Positions 28,946 to 39,288 of a DNA stretch of 64,000 nt are shown here, piece after piece (the stretch's first letter is position 1; every line of letters begins with the position of its first letter). The notes beneath the pieces are model-generated. The model was given only the letters and a program-made list of their open reading frames with translations. It had not been told where the DNA came from and did no database searches. The stretch comes from Arsenophonus sp045399315 (GTDB lineage: Bacteria > Pseudomonadota > Gammaproteobacteria > Enterobacterales > Enterobacteriaceae). The DNA is taken from contig DAYVGO010000012.1 in the NCBI GenBank assembly GCA_045399315.1, positions 1 to 64,000 on the forward strand, read 5' to 3'. Made by a program: the position numbers and the translations under genes.

Positions 28946-29457
28946 GATAATGCACGTTCTTTATAATCATTACTTTCACTTTGTACTAGTTTAATCAAAT
29001 CAGCCAAGTGCAATAAACCAAAGCGTAAAACTGCTAGCATGCTCTCTAATTCAAATGCAGTCAACAGGTTCTTTACATACAAACCAAGCTCTGTATCCCC
29101 TTCGATACGTAACCGATGCTGAAAAAATAAGGTATCAGGATCTTCTTTGCACGCTGCAATTAAAATTAAATTATTCGCCCCACTACAAAAACTGACATCT
29201 GCTGGTTGATATTTACTGACTATAATTTTACCTGCCTGTAGACTAATATACCAAACAAGTTGTATATCGTGCACTTCAACTTTCAGCCATTTATTCTGCA
29301 AAAAATCGAGTTCTCCATCAGTTAATACTTGCTGAAATTGTCAGCTTAATAACTGCTCCAAAATTTGACGTTGTAAAATAAAAGGCGTTGCTTTTAATAG
29401 AAAACGTATCAATTTAGGTCCATGTTGTATAATTTGCTGGTGAATTTTCTTTAACAC
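28939..29457 (-). pseudogene. ubiT: O2-independent ubiquinone accessory factor UbiT (YhbT), nonsense codon
   Basis: UbiT is an SCP2-fold lipid-binding protein that works with UbiU-UbiV in oxygen-independent ubiquinone synthesis. A GTG start at 29457 with SD AGAGGA gives an N-terminal region ending EQLLS, then TGA at 29341-29343 where E. coli has Trp (LSWQF). Downstream the sequence is excellent: GELDFLQNKWLKVEV, ADVSFCSGANNLILIAA, DPDTLFFQHRLRIEGDTELG, LYVKNLLTAFELE. A single lesion. A start at an internal codon (29301) would lack the first third. Confidence 0.88.
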
Positions 29458-29708
29458 AATCCAAATTCCTCTTATATTTTTAAAATATATTTTCTAAGCA
29501 TTAATGATAATTACTCATTCTGCTAAATTATTAGTTGCTATCTTTGAATCCATGTCAAAATTTAACAAACAATCGATTAATCTATTCAATTTTATGTCCC
29601 ATCTAGCAAAATTAATTCATAAAAGAAAGTAATCTAGCTTAAGTCAAAACAACAATATTACACCTTTACTACAATCGCTAGACATCTAACTTTACACTAG
29701 GATCAATC

Positions 29709-30697
29709 ATGGAATTATTATGTCCAGCAGGCAATCTACCTGCCTTAAAAATAGCTGTCGATAACGGAGCTGATGCTGTTTATATTGGCTTTAAAGACGA
29801 CACTAATGCACGTCATTTTGCTGGTTTAAATTTTAACGAAAAAAATTAGCTGAAGCCGTCAAATATGCTCATGATCGTCATTGTAAATTACATGTCGCTA
29901 TCAAAACTTTTGCTCAGCCAAATGGTTTTAATCACTGGCTAGCCACTGTTGATATGGCTCCCGAGATTGGCGTTGATGCATTGATCCTAGTTGATCTTGC
30001 TATATGGATTATGTAGCCGAAAAATATCCACATATTGAACGTCATGCCTCGGTTCAAGCTTCTGCAAAAAATATTGAAGCAATTCGATTTTATCAGCGTA
30101 ATTTCGCCGTCCAACAAATAGTTTTACCGCTTGTTCTGTCATTACATCAAGTCAAACAGTTAGCCAAAAGCAGTCCAGTAGCATTAGAAAGTTTTACATT
30201 TGGAAGTCTTTGTATCATGGCGGAAAGACCCTGTTATCTTTATTCTTATCTTACAGGAGAATGGCCAAATACCGTAGGAGCTTGTTCACCGGCCCGATTT
30301 GTACACGTTGGTAACAAACTGACAAAGGTATGGAATCGTGCTTAAATAATATTTTAATTGACTGCTAATCAAATAATAAAAATGCCAGTTATCCAACCAC
30401 TTGCAAAGGAAGGTATTGTATCGATGGAAAAAATATCACGTGTTAGAAGAACCCACCAGTCTAAATAGACTGGAATTGTTATCAGAACTTATGATGGCAA
30501 ATATTACCGCTGTCAAAATTGAAGGCCGCCAAAGAAGTCCTACTTACGTTGGCAATGTTACTCATATTTGGCGACAAGCCATCGATTATTGCAGAAACGA
30601 TCCTAAGAAATTCACAACCAAGCAAAAATGGATGGCTATATTGGAAAATCTATCTGAAAGTAAACAGACAACCTTAGGTGCATATCATCGGCAATGA
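29709..30697 (+). pseudogene. ubiU: O2-independent ubiquinone hydroxylation subunit UbiU (YhbU), broken
   Basis: UbiU is a U32-family Fe-S protein pairing with UbiV. It starts MELLCPAGNLPALKIAVDNG. A seven-A run at 29839-29845 shifts the frame (one more A restores KKLAEAVKYAHDRH), and another shift occurs near 30,002 (LAI then MDYVAEKYPHIERHASVQA). Cluster cysteines are visible in SLCIMAERPCYLYSY and GACSPARF. Further breaks lie near 30,345 and 30,415. The tail SESKQTTLGAYHRQ ends at 30697. Divergent from ubiT as in E. coli. Confidence 0.92.
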
Positions 30698-30717
30698 CAG
30701 TAGGATAAGGCAAAAAC

Positions 30718-31587
30718 ATGAAATATTCCTTAGGTTCAGTACCTTATTATTGGTCAAAAGAAACCTTAACCCAGCTTTATCAACAAGCGATTAACAGTAA
30801 CGCAGATATTATTTATCTCGGTGAAACTGTATGTAATAAACGTCTGCAAACGCAACCAGCCGACTGGATTGAACTGGCAAAAGAAATAACTTTGCACGGT
30901 AAACAAGTTGTTATCTCTACTCTATCTTTGACTGCATAGTGCTGCTGAACTTAAACAGATCGCTCAATTGGTCGACAATAGTGAGTTTTTAGTTGAAGCA
31001 CACAATTTTGGTGTTGTAAATTTGCTGGTTGAGCGAAAAATACCCTTTATCGCCGGATATGGCCTTAATTGCTATAATGCTTATACTTACGCCTACTCTA
31101 TCGCCAAGGCATGTTACGCTGGTGCCTTCCGATTGAACTTTCTCGTGATTAGTTACAAAATCTGCTTGAACAATGTGAACAACTTGGATTTCGTCACAAT
31201 TTTGAAGTCGAAGTATTTGGCTATGGACATTTACCATTAGCCTGTCGGCTCACTGTTTTACTGCCCGCTCAGAAAATCGCAGCAAAGATAACTGTGAAAC
31301 TTGTTGTATAAAATATCCGCAAGGCAGAAAAGTCTTTTTCCAAGAAAATCAATTACTCTTAATGGTGTTCAAGCGCAAAGTGGCTACTGCTATAACTTAG
31401 GCAATGAACAAACTTCAATGAGCGGCTTAGTTGATATTGTCCGAATTTCGGCTGAAAGTCTAGATTCACTCACCATTCTGGAGTATTTAGAGCCAATCAG
31501 CAAGGTGAGTATCCATTAAGGTTAGCTAATGATATAAACTGCAACGGTTATTGGCGGCGTTCAGCCGGTTTATCTCTTATACCTTAA
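30718..31587 (+). pseudogene. ubiV: O2-independent ubiquinone hydroxylation subunit UbiV (YhbV), broken
   Basis: The partner of UbiU. It starts MKYSLGSVPYYWSKETL; the open frame ends at 30,939 after STLSLTA. Later pieces are in alternating frames: QLVDNSEFLVEAHNFGVVNL, GYGLNCYNAYTYAYS, and the cysteine motif NCETCCIKYPQGR near 31,300. It then continues as GYCYNLGNEQTSMSGLVDIV and CNGYWRRSAGLSL with the original stop at 31585-31587. Many lesions, so clearly inactive. Confidence 0.9.
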
Positions 31588-31590
31588 ACA

Positions 31591-32750
31591 TTAAGAACGC
31601 TTTTTGTTTGCCAATACACAACGTAGATGGTGACTAAGTTGGCGCAATTCACAACTACGTAGCATATTGACCAAAATACCTAGTAACGCATAAATTGTGC
31701 CTAACATTAGCATCATCATGATATCAATACCAACATCAGCTAACCTTAAATCAAGTTGGTTAATACCCGCGATGGCTTTTATTACCGAGGTTGAAGGCAA
31801 AGAATAAGCAACCATTCTTACCCAATCGGGCATCGCCTATAATGGTCAAATTGCGCCTGAAATACAAAATACCGGTGTGGTAAGAAAAGACAAGGTCAGA
31901 TAAATCATTTCTACACTACGTAAAAATTCGGTGACAAACTTACCTAACCCTAAAACTGCTAATAAAAACGGTAAAGTAATGATCACAAGCTGATAAAGTG
32001 GGCACTTCCTGCCGGTAACCTAATACCCAAGGCCAGAGCGTAAAAAAGATGGCCGACAAAAATAACCAAATCGGCAGCAAAGCTGACCATGCACCGAGAT
32101 AAACAACAGCCGATACTTTGCCGTTTGCCGTTTTTTGAATATCAATATAGGCTTTGCCACAAGCGACTAATAACGAGTGTTGTAATAACATGACTAATAG
32201 TCCTGGAAAAACAATGACAGCAAAATTCGGTCCCGGATTGAACAGAGGCTCGGTTATTCCTTTAATGGGTGTTAATAATGTACTGGCTTGTTGATCAGTA
32301 AAGCCGGCATTTCTTAGCCGTTAAGTATTATATTCGTTTAATAGCTGGATATAAGCGGAGGAAATTTCTTGCTGAATTTGGCCACTGGCAAGCTGATTAG
32401 TACCATCACCATAAATCGATACTGCAATATTCTTACTATTTAGTAAACTTTTTTCAAAATCGATAGGAATAAGAATAATGGCAAACAATTTTCGTTCACG
32501 CATATCTACCATTGCTGTAGCCAAGTTATCATAACTATGTAATTTTATTTTCGGTATCGAATCTAATCGATTCATCAGTAAGCAGCTAGCTGAACTATGA
32601 TCTTGATTAACAATGGCTACCGGCAAATACCATAATATAGGTCGAATATAAACCAAACTCATAATGGATAATGAAACCAGCAATAATAACCAGATTGGCT
32701 TTGCCAACATGCCAGGTAATACCCGATAAAAAATCGTTTTAAATATAGCT
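31591..32750 (-). pseudogene. ABC-2 type transporter permease (second of two), broken
   Basis: The N-terminal half (about 32,750 to 32,321) has the ABC-2 membrane pattern: a first helix WLLLLVSLSIMSLVYIRP, then an extracytoplasmic domain with PVAIVNQDHSSASCLLMNRL and KLFAIILIPIDFEKSLL. A stop at 32,321 and shifts follow. Later membrane helices appear as separate pieces (QHSLLVACGKAYIDIQKTA, LLPIWLFLSAIFFTLWPWVL, GTIYALLGILVNMLR). No ATP-binding gene is next to it. Substrate unknown. Confidence 0.7.
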
Positions 32751-32753
32751 TTA

Positions 32754-33900
32754 TCAAACTACCTCTTGCATTTTTAGCCTGGTTAACAGACGATTACGGA
32801 TCAGCAAGGCACAAATAGCAGGATAAACCAGCAATATTAAATACACTTGTATGACTCGCAGCAAAGAAACCTCTCGCAGAAAAATATCAAACATCACATT
32901 TAATGCATGGGTAAGCGGTTGGATATTGGCAATGATCTGCGCAGGCCAAGCCATTGCCATTATTGGCATGGCAAAACCGGAAAAAGCCAAGGCAATACTA
33001 ACTAACATTGCAATCAGACTATAGGCTGTAAAAATACTTTTGGTAAAAACAAATAGCAACGTACCAATACCTTGTGCGGCAGTTACATAAAAAAAGCCAC
33101 TAAAAAAGATAAAATGGGTTGCCGGCAACCCGGGCAGATCAGCAATTTCAATTAATAACAAGGTAGTAAAAAACAGGCTATAGGGTATCAGCTTGCCTAA
33201 TAAAGCACTAGTAAAAGTTTTGTTGGTTACTAATGCCATTCCATACAACATAATATAGATAGTACAAGTGATAACAAACAGCTGTAACATATGAATGGTA
33301 ATGGCAAGTTGTTGATAATAAATATAGTTTCTACCAGGGTTAAAGAGACTATCATAAGAAAGGGTAACTCTTGCTAAGGAAGGGATATTACGTCCCATTA
33401 CTAAAGCTAATATTGGACGATATTGTGTATTTAATTCGGCTATTAATCCTCTAAAATCTTGAATGGCATAACTACCGAGGCATAAAATAAGGCATTATAA
33501 TACATCCTAACCGTCGGTTGCCGACCAGTTAGTACATCCTTTTCAAAATGATAAGGAATATAGAGTAAAGCATAATCTTTATACGCTACCTAGAAATAAT
33601 AATGAAGTATTAAGTGTGCTATCAATCGCTTTAATATTTGCATGCGGCGCTGCATTTAAATTACGAATTAACTTATTCGACAGTAGACTATGGTTATGAT
33701 CAACCACTGAAACAGGAAGATTTAATAGGCTTCCTTCGGAAAAGTTGGCGCTTACTAATATAAATAAAAGTAGTGGGAATATCCAACTTAGCCAATGTAG
33801 GATCGGACTACAAACAGCAATCTGCATCTCTTGATTAAAAGCAAAACTACAGTCACCCCAAATTGCTTTTACGGTTATAAAAAAACACCTATTTATCCCA
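32754..33900 (-). pseudogene. ABC-2 type transporter permease (first of two), frameshifted
   Basis: Two overlapping pieces reconstruct one permease. The N-terminus (to 33,579) includes a first helix WIFPLLLFILVSANF and LPVSVVDHNHSLLSNKLIRN, the usual ABC-2 P-V-A-V-V-D-x-D-x-S block. Then, after shifts near 33,590 and 33,400, the C-terminal block (33,398-32,754) has five membrane helices, e.g. LFVITCTIYIMLYGMALV. It overlaps the end of the upstream HlyD-like gene and is followed at once by the second permease. Confidence 0.7.
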
Positions 33901-34620
33901 TGTCCATAATGCACTCATGCCAAGACACAGACCTTCGACAGGCTCTAACGGATAAAGACGTACTTCAAACGTTCTTAAATCAAAGTCTCCAGTTGCACGG
34001 GTTGCCTGTTTAGTTGCATAGTCTACCATTGGGGCAAGTATAACGTATTTTGGCTTCAATAATTTTGTCATGCAAAGCGGGAACGCGTATTGCTATCTTA
34101 TCGCCTTTACGAACATAAGCCATGATATCTTCGCGTAAATTATAGATAAAGTAAGCCTGTGGTATACGAACGAGTGTCAACAGGGGACTATTGTATTAAA
34201 TAACTCGCCAACTTCAGCTGGCATCGGACCAACTTCGCCGTCAACTGATGCTTTGACAAGTAAATCATCAACTTGCACTTGTAGCTCGATCAATTGTTGC
34301 TCAGTTTGTCGTAATGCAGCCGCATATTTATGTCGTAACTCAATACGGTCACTATTTTTAGCTTCATCTAATTGCACCTGGGCACTATGTACCTGCTGAA
34401 AAGCGACATCTTTAGCCCGGCGTACCTTGTCTAGCTCATTAGACGAAACATAGCCTTTAGCAGCTAACTTATTCAATTTAATATATTAGTTATTTGCATT
34501 AGTATACTGAGATTGCGCCTGTTTCAATGCGGCTAGCTGCGCCTGCAATTTGAGGCTTTCCAATGTAATTGATAATTGCCCTTTTTTACCATGTCACCTT
34601 GTTCAATATGACGTTATGCG
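33889..34620 (-). pseudogene. HlyD-family periplasmic adaptor of the two-permease exporter, broken
   Basis: The long coiled-coil hairpin is evident (DKVRRAKDVAFQQVHSAQVQ, RQTEQQLIELQVQVDDLLVK) followed by the barrel entry ASVDGEVGPMPAEVGELFNT. After a shift near 34,180 the rest continues in other frames: TLVRIPQAYFIYNLREDIM, KGDKIAIRVPALHDKIIEAK, and the C-terminal FDLRTFEVRLYPLEPVEG. The first membrane anchor is not recognisable upstream of 34,620. The order adaptor-permease-permease indicates a type I-like drug or lipid exporter of unknown substrate. Confidence 0.7.
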
Positions 34621-34800
34621 TCTTTGCCGCGTAAGTGGTTAGTAAATTCGTGCGCTAAATCGCATAAAATAGACGATATACCTTTACTACAGTCCAATCT
34701 CATCTTTATCCTAAGCACATTTTGACTAGTAACCATTAAATTTTAGTCATGCTCATTCAGTTATGTGAAACCATGAAATACGTTTTTTACTAGATTAACT

Positions 34801-36474
34801 ATGTATATTTTTGATTTTATTGTTATTATTGCAAAAAATGTGTGTCTATTTAGTTATTGCCTGGATACTCAGTAAAACCCCCTCATTATTCCATTATTAA
34901 AAGTTACCGTTCTGATCCCACATAAGCTAATGTGTTATGTCATTTTTTCTGTTTTTTCCATTATGGGAAGCTATTTGGGGTTGTATATTGATGATACCAT
35001 TGCTAATACTCGTGCCATTGGTACCGTATTAAGTGGTTTCCTCGGTGGCCCCAGTGTAGGAATATTGGTTGACTTTACCGGCGGAATACATCGTTATTTA
35101 CTAGGCGGCACAACAGCCACTAGCTGCATGCTGTCAACTATTATAGGAGGTTTAATTGGTGGACTGGTGCATCGCTATTACACAAACCGATCGCAAATCA
35201 ATAAGTTGTTTAATCCCCGCACTGCTGCAGGTGTAACTTTTTTAGCAGAAATTAGTCAAATGTTAATCATTCTATTACTAACAAAACCGTTTGCTAACGC
35301 AATTGTGCTAGTTAAAAATATCGCTCTACCTATGATCATTACTAACAGCATTGGCGCAGCTATGTTTATTCGTATCTTATTGGATAGACGAGCAATTATT
35401 GAAAAATATACCACTGCCTTTTCTGCCCAAGCGTTAAAAATTGCTGCCCATACTGAGGGAATATTATGTAAAGGATTTAATACTAATAATAGTATGCATA
35501 TTGCTAATATTATTTATCAAGAGTTAAAAATTGGTGCAGTTGCTATTACTGACACAGAAAAAATTTTCGCTTTTGTTGGAATCGGCTCTGATCATCATAT
35601 CCCGGGCTCAAAACTTGCTTCGCTACAAACAATGCGAGCTATTAAAAATAATGACGTGGTGTATGCTGACGGTAATGAAGCGCCCTATCAATGCTCACTG
35701 AGCACCAATTGTAAACTTGGTTCGGTTTTAGTGATCCCGTTACGAGGAGAAAATCAACAAGTCATTGGCACAATTAAACTTTACGAAGAGAAAAATCGGT
35801 TATTCAGTTCAATTAATCTTACTTTAGGAGAGGGGATTGCGAGCCTAATTTCCGCCCAAATTCTAACCGGTCAATATGAGCGTAATAAACAATCTTTATT
35901 AAAATCAGAAATCAAATTGCTGCATGCGCAAGTGAATCCTCACTTCTTATTTAATGCTCTCAATACACTGCAAGCAGTAATACGCAAAGACAGCAAACAG
36001 GCTACTGAACTAATAAACTACCTATCGACTTTCTTCCGTAAAAATTTAAAACGTCCTGAAACGATAACAACCTTGTATGACGAAATTGAACATGTAAACG
36101 CTTACTTACAAATTGAAAAGGCGCGTTTTCGTGAACATCTGCAAATTAACATCGATATTCCACAAAAATTACAAGCCACAGAATTACCTGCATTTTCACT
36201 ACAACCTCTGGTTGAAAATGCTATCAAACATGGAACCGCCCATTTACTCAATACCGGCCGAATTAGCTTGTGTGCCTTTCAGCAACAAGCCGTTATTTAT
36301 ATTGACATTAAAGATAATGCCGGCCTATATCAACCTGCTGCAATGAATAATGGATTAGGAATTAGCCTAGTAGATAAGCGCCTGAAACTCCATTATGGTA
36401 TCAATATCAGCTGCCAGCCAGAACAATTTACCTGTGTTAAACTTTGTATTCCTGTTAGTAAAGTAGCAAATTAG
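34801..36474 (+). pseudogene. btsS: Pyruvate-sensing histidine kinase BtsS (YehU), damaged 5' end
   Basis: A LytS-type sensor kinase controlling the pyruvate transporter BtsT through BtsR. From ATG 34930 an open frame of 514 codons holds the remaining 5TM-5TMR_LYT helices, a GAF-like domain (IGTIKLYEEKNRLFSSINLT), the His box LLHAQVNPHFLFNALNTLQ and ATPase motifs (PLVENAIKHGT, NNGLGISLVDKRLKLHYG). The E. coli protein (561 aa) has about 43 more N-terminal residues. They are encoded here from ATG 34801 but interrupted by a +1 shift near 34819 and a compensating -1 shift in the C-run 34878-34882, leaving a TAA at 34874-34876. Starting at 34930 would remove the first membrane helix, and no SD is seen there. 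Confidence 0.75.
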
Positions 36475-36485
36475 GCAGCATAACA

Positions 36486-37202
36486 ATGAAGATCGTGATA
36501 GTTGATGACGAACCATTAGCACGCGAGAACTTACGTTACCTTTTAGAGCAGGAAACCAATGTTGATATCATTAGCGAATGTGCTAATGCGCTTGAAGCGA
36601 TCGGTGTTATTCATAATAAAAAACCGGATGTTGTCTTCCTTGATATTCAAATGCCTCGCATTACCGGACTTGAAATGGTACAAATGCTCGATCCGAAACA
36701 TCGACCCTATATTATATTTGTTACCGCTTTTGACGAATACGCCATTCAGGCTTTTGCGGAACACGCTTTTGACTATTTACTAAAACCAGTAGAAAAAACT
36801 CGGTTATCAAAAACCCTTCAGCGGTTACACCACCATCAACAAAAACAAAATATTGATCAATTATCGAATCATATCGCACTCAAATACATTCCTTGTATAG
36901 GCCATAATCGCATTTGGTTAATACCACTTGAGCAAGTGCTTTATATTACATCTCGCATGAATGGCGTATATGTTATGGATAACAAAAATCAGCAGGGGTT
37001 TACCGAACTTACCTTACGTACTATTGAAATGCGTACTACGTTAGTTCGTTGTCATCGACAATATTTGGTTAATATGACTCAACTAAAAGAAATTACTTTT
37101 GGTGAAAATAGTCAGGCAAAATTGATACTAAGCAATGGTCAATATATTCCAATCAGCCGTCGCTATTTGAAACCCTTTAAAGAGGTGTTAGGATTATGTT
37201 GA
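36486..37202 (+). CDS. btsR: LytTR-family response regulator BtsR (YehT)
   Basis: The 238-residue regulator has a receiver domain with KIVIVDDEPLARENLRYLL, phospho-acceptor Asp in DVVFLDIQMPRITG, and conserved Lys in DYLLKPVEKTRL. A C-terminal LytTR DNA-binding domain follows (RTTLVRCHRQYLVNM, GQYIPISRRYLKPFKE). It lies 11 bases after btsS. Intact although its kinase gene is damaged. The target btsT is not in the window. Confidence 0.93.
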   Translation: MKIVIVDDEPLARENLRYLLEQETNVDIISECANALEAIGVIHNKKPDVVFLDIQMPRITGLEMVQMLDPKHRPYIIFVTAFDEYAIQAFAEHAFDYLLKPVEKTRLSKTLQRLHHHQQKQNIDQLSNHIALKYIPCIGHNRIWLIPLEQVLYITSRMNGVYVMDNKNQQGFTELTLRTIEMRTTLVRCHRQYLVNMTQLKEITFGENSQAKLILSNGQYIPISRRYLKPFKEVLGLC

Positions 37203-37228
37203 TTCTATTGATCACTCTTTAATAAATA

Positions 37229-37258
37229 AAAAGCTGAATTCCATTAAATTCAGCTTTT
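37229..37258. terminator. Bidirectional terminator between btsR and deaD
   Basis: Perfect 12-bp stem AAAAGCTGAATT/AATTCAGCTTTT around loop CCATTA, located between convergent genes. Runs of A on one flank and T on the other suit termination of both transcripts. Confidence 0.85.
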
Positions 37259-37287
37259 GCATTTAAATAAGATATTAATCTATTACA

Positions 37288-39114
37288 TCAGATATTGTGA
37301 TTACTACGACGACGTAATCCAGTGTTATTATGTCTTTCATTATGACCACGGAACTGCTCACGCTCACTACGTCGCTCGTTACCAAATCGGCGTCCTCGCT
37401 CACGTAATTCGCTACCATTACGGTGACCATTTCCACGACGCTTAAACGGCTGTGCATCGCCTAATAACTGCATTTGCATTGGTTTATTCAAAATACGAGT
37501 ACGTGTCAAATGATTAAGTAATTCATTTGGCATACCTTTCGGTAACTCTATGGTTGAATGCGAGGCAAAAAGCTTAATGTTACCAATATAACGGCTACTA
37601 ATATCGACCTCGTTAGCAATGGCACCGACAATATGACGAACTTCAACACCATCATCACGGCCAACTTCAATCCGATACAATTCCATATCACCGACATCAC
37701 GACGCTCACGACGCGGACTACGCTCAGAAGCATCATTACCCCGACGACGCTCATCACGGGAATTAAATTCACGTCGTGCACGACGGACAGGATCCGGTGG
37801 CAGTATTAACGGCCGATCACCTTGTGCCATTTTTAATAGAGCTGAAGCCAAAGTTTCCATATCCAGCTCATCATCGGCAACTAATTTGGACAGTAGTGCA
37901 CGATATTTCTCTAAATCACCACTTTCCAATTGCTTTTGAATATTTTCAGCAAATTTAGCTTGGCGGCGCTCACTTAAAAAAGCCGAGCTTGGTAACTCAA
38001 CTTCAGTAATTGGCTGCTTCATGGTACGTTCAATATTACGTAATAATCGCCGTTCACGATTATCAACAAATAAAATAGCGCGCCCAGCTCGGCCTGCCCG
38101 TCCTGTACGACCAATTCGATGCACATAAGACTCAGCATCCATCGGTATGTCATAATTTACCACCAAACTAATACGTTCAACATCTAAACCACGTGCTGCG
38201 ACATCAGTGGCAATTAATATATCAAGACGACCATCTTTCAAACGCTCCAATGTTTGCTCACGTAGTGCTTGATTCATGTCACCATTTAGAGCTGAACTAT
38301 TATAGCCACTATGCTCAAGCGCTTCAGCAACCTCTAATGTGGCATTTTTGGTGCGCACAAAAATAATTGCCGCATCAAAATCTTCCGCTTCCAAAAAACG
38401 AACCAATGCTTCATTTTTACGCATACCATAAACAGACCAATAACTTTGCGTAATATCCGGCCGGGTTGTCACGCTGGATTGAATGCTAATTTCTTGCGGT
38501 GATTTCATAAAGCGGCACGTAATACGGCGGATCGCTTCCGGCATTGTGGCGGAAAATAAGGCGGTCTGATGTTCGGTTGGGATCTGGCTCATGATATTTT
38601 CAACGTCTTCAATGAAACCCATTCGTAACATTTCATCCGCTTCATCAAGCACCAAACCACGCAAATGGGATAAATTTAATGTACCCCGCTTCAAATGATC
38701 TAATAAACGACCGGGTGTTCCCACTACAATTTGGGGACCTTGTCTTAATGCACGCAACTGCGCATCATAACGCTGTCCACCATAGAGGGCGACAACATTC
38801 ACTATACACATATGTTTAGAAAATTCGCCCATCGCTTCGGCAACTTGTACGGCTAACTCACGCGTTGGTGCCAATACTAAGATTTGAGGGGCTTTCAATG
38901 ACATATCTATATTATGTAGTAGTGGTAAACTAAAGGCGGCTGTCTTACCACTACCAGTTTGTGCCATACCTAATACGTCACGCCCGTCTAATAAATAGGG
39001 AATACATTGCTGCTGGATTGGCGATGGTTTTTCATAACCAAGGTCATTGAGTGCAGAGAGAATTGGTGCTGATAAACCTAAATCAGCAAAAGAGATTTCA
39101 GTCTCATTAGTCAT
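37288..39114 (-). CDS. deaD: ATP-dependent RNA helicase DeaD (CsdA)
   Basis: A cold-shock DEAD-box helicase used in ribosome assembly and RNA decay. I take ATG 39114 (MTNETEISFADLG), with GAGG 8 bases upstream, over the in-frame ATG at 39129. Motifs present: Q motif near PSPIQQQCIP, AQTGSGKTAAF, PTRELAVQVAE, VLDEADEMLRMGF, SATMPEAIRR, HRIGRTGRAGR. The C-terminal quarter has the DbpA-like fold (EVGRDDGVEVRHIVGAIANE) and an Arg/Gly/Asn/His-rich tail. 608 residues, close to E. coli (629). Confidence 0.96.
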   Translation of the reverse strand: MTNETEISFADLGLSAPILSALNDLGYEKPSPIQQQCIPYLLDGRDVLGMAQTGSGKTAAFSLPLLHNIDMSLKAPQILVLAPTRELAVQVAEAMGEFSKHMCIVNVVALYGGQRYDAQLRALRQGPQIVVGTPGRLLDHLKRGTLNLSHLRGLVLDEADEMLRMGFIEDVENIMSQIPTEHQTALFSATMPEAIRRITCRFMKSPQEISIQSSVTTRPDITQSYWSVYGMRKNEALVRFLEAEDFDAAIIFVRTKNATLEVAEALEHSGYNSSALNGDMNQALREQTLERLKDGRLDILIATDVAARGLDVERISLVVNYDIPMDAESYVHRIGRTGRAGRAGRAILFVDNRERRLLRNIERTMKQPITEVELPSSAFLSERRQAKFAENIQKQLESGDLEKYRALLSKLVADDELDMETLASALLKMAQGDRPLILPPDPVRRARREFNSRDERRRGNDASERSPRRERRDVGDMELYRIEVGRDDGVEVRHIVGAIANEVDISSRYIGNIKLFASHSTIELPKGMPNELLNHLTRTRILNKPMQMQLLGDAQPFKRRGNGHRNGSELRERGRRFGNERRSEREQFRGHNERHNNTGLRRRSNHNI

Positions 39115-39288
39115 GCAAAAGTGCCTCATTCATTATGGCGGCCAGTTTACATAACTCTGCGAAAAAAATTTCGGTCATTTTCATTTAAAATGTGAACTGG
39201 CTCAAATTATGTTATTAAACGAACAACAAGCCCTCATCACAGTCAATGAAGACTTAAAAAAGCAGTGATGATATGTTTGTCGCTACTG

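Noticed and set aside
29341..29343. UGA in ubiT read as Trp or selenocysteine (recoding)
   Set aside because: TGA serves as a normal stop for intact genes here (valS, lptF), other lesions use TAG and TAA as well, and no SECIS-like hairpin follows the codon.
39130..39288. yrbN-like small gene between deaD and nlpI
   Set aside because: A 17-codon frame exists near 39,210 but shares nothing recognisable with YrbN and has no SD.
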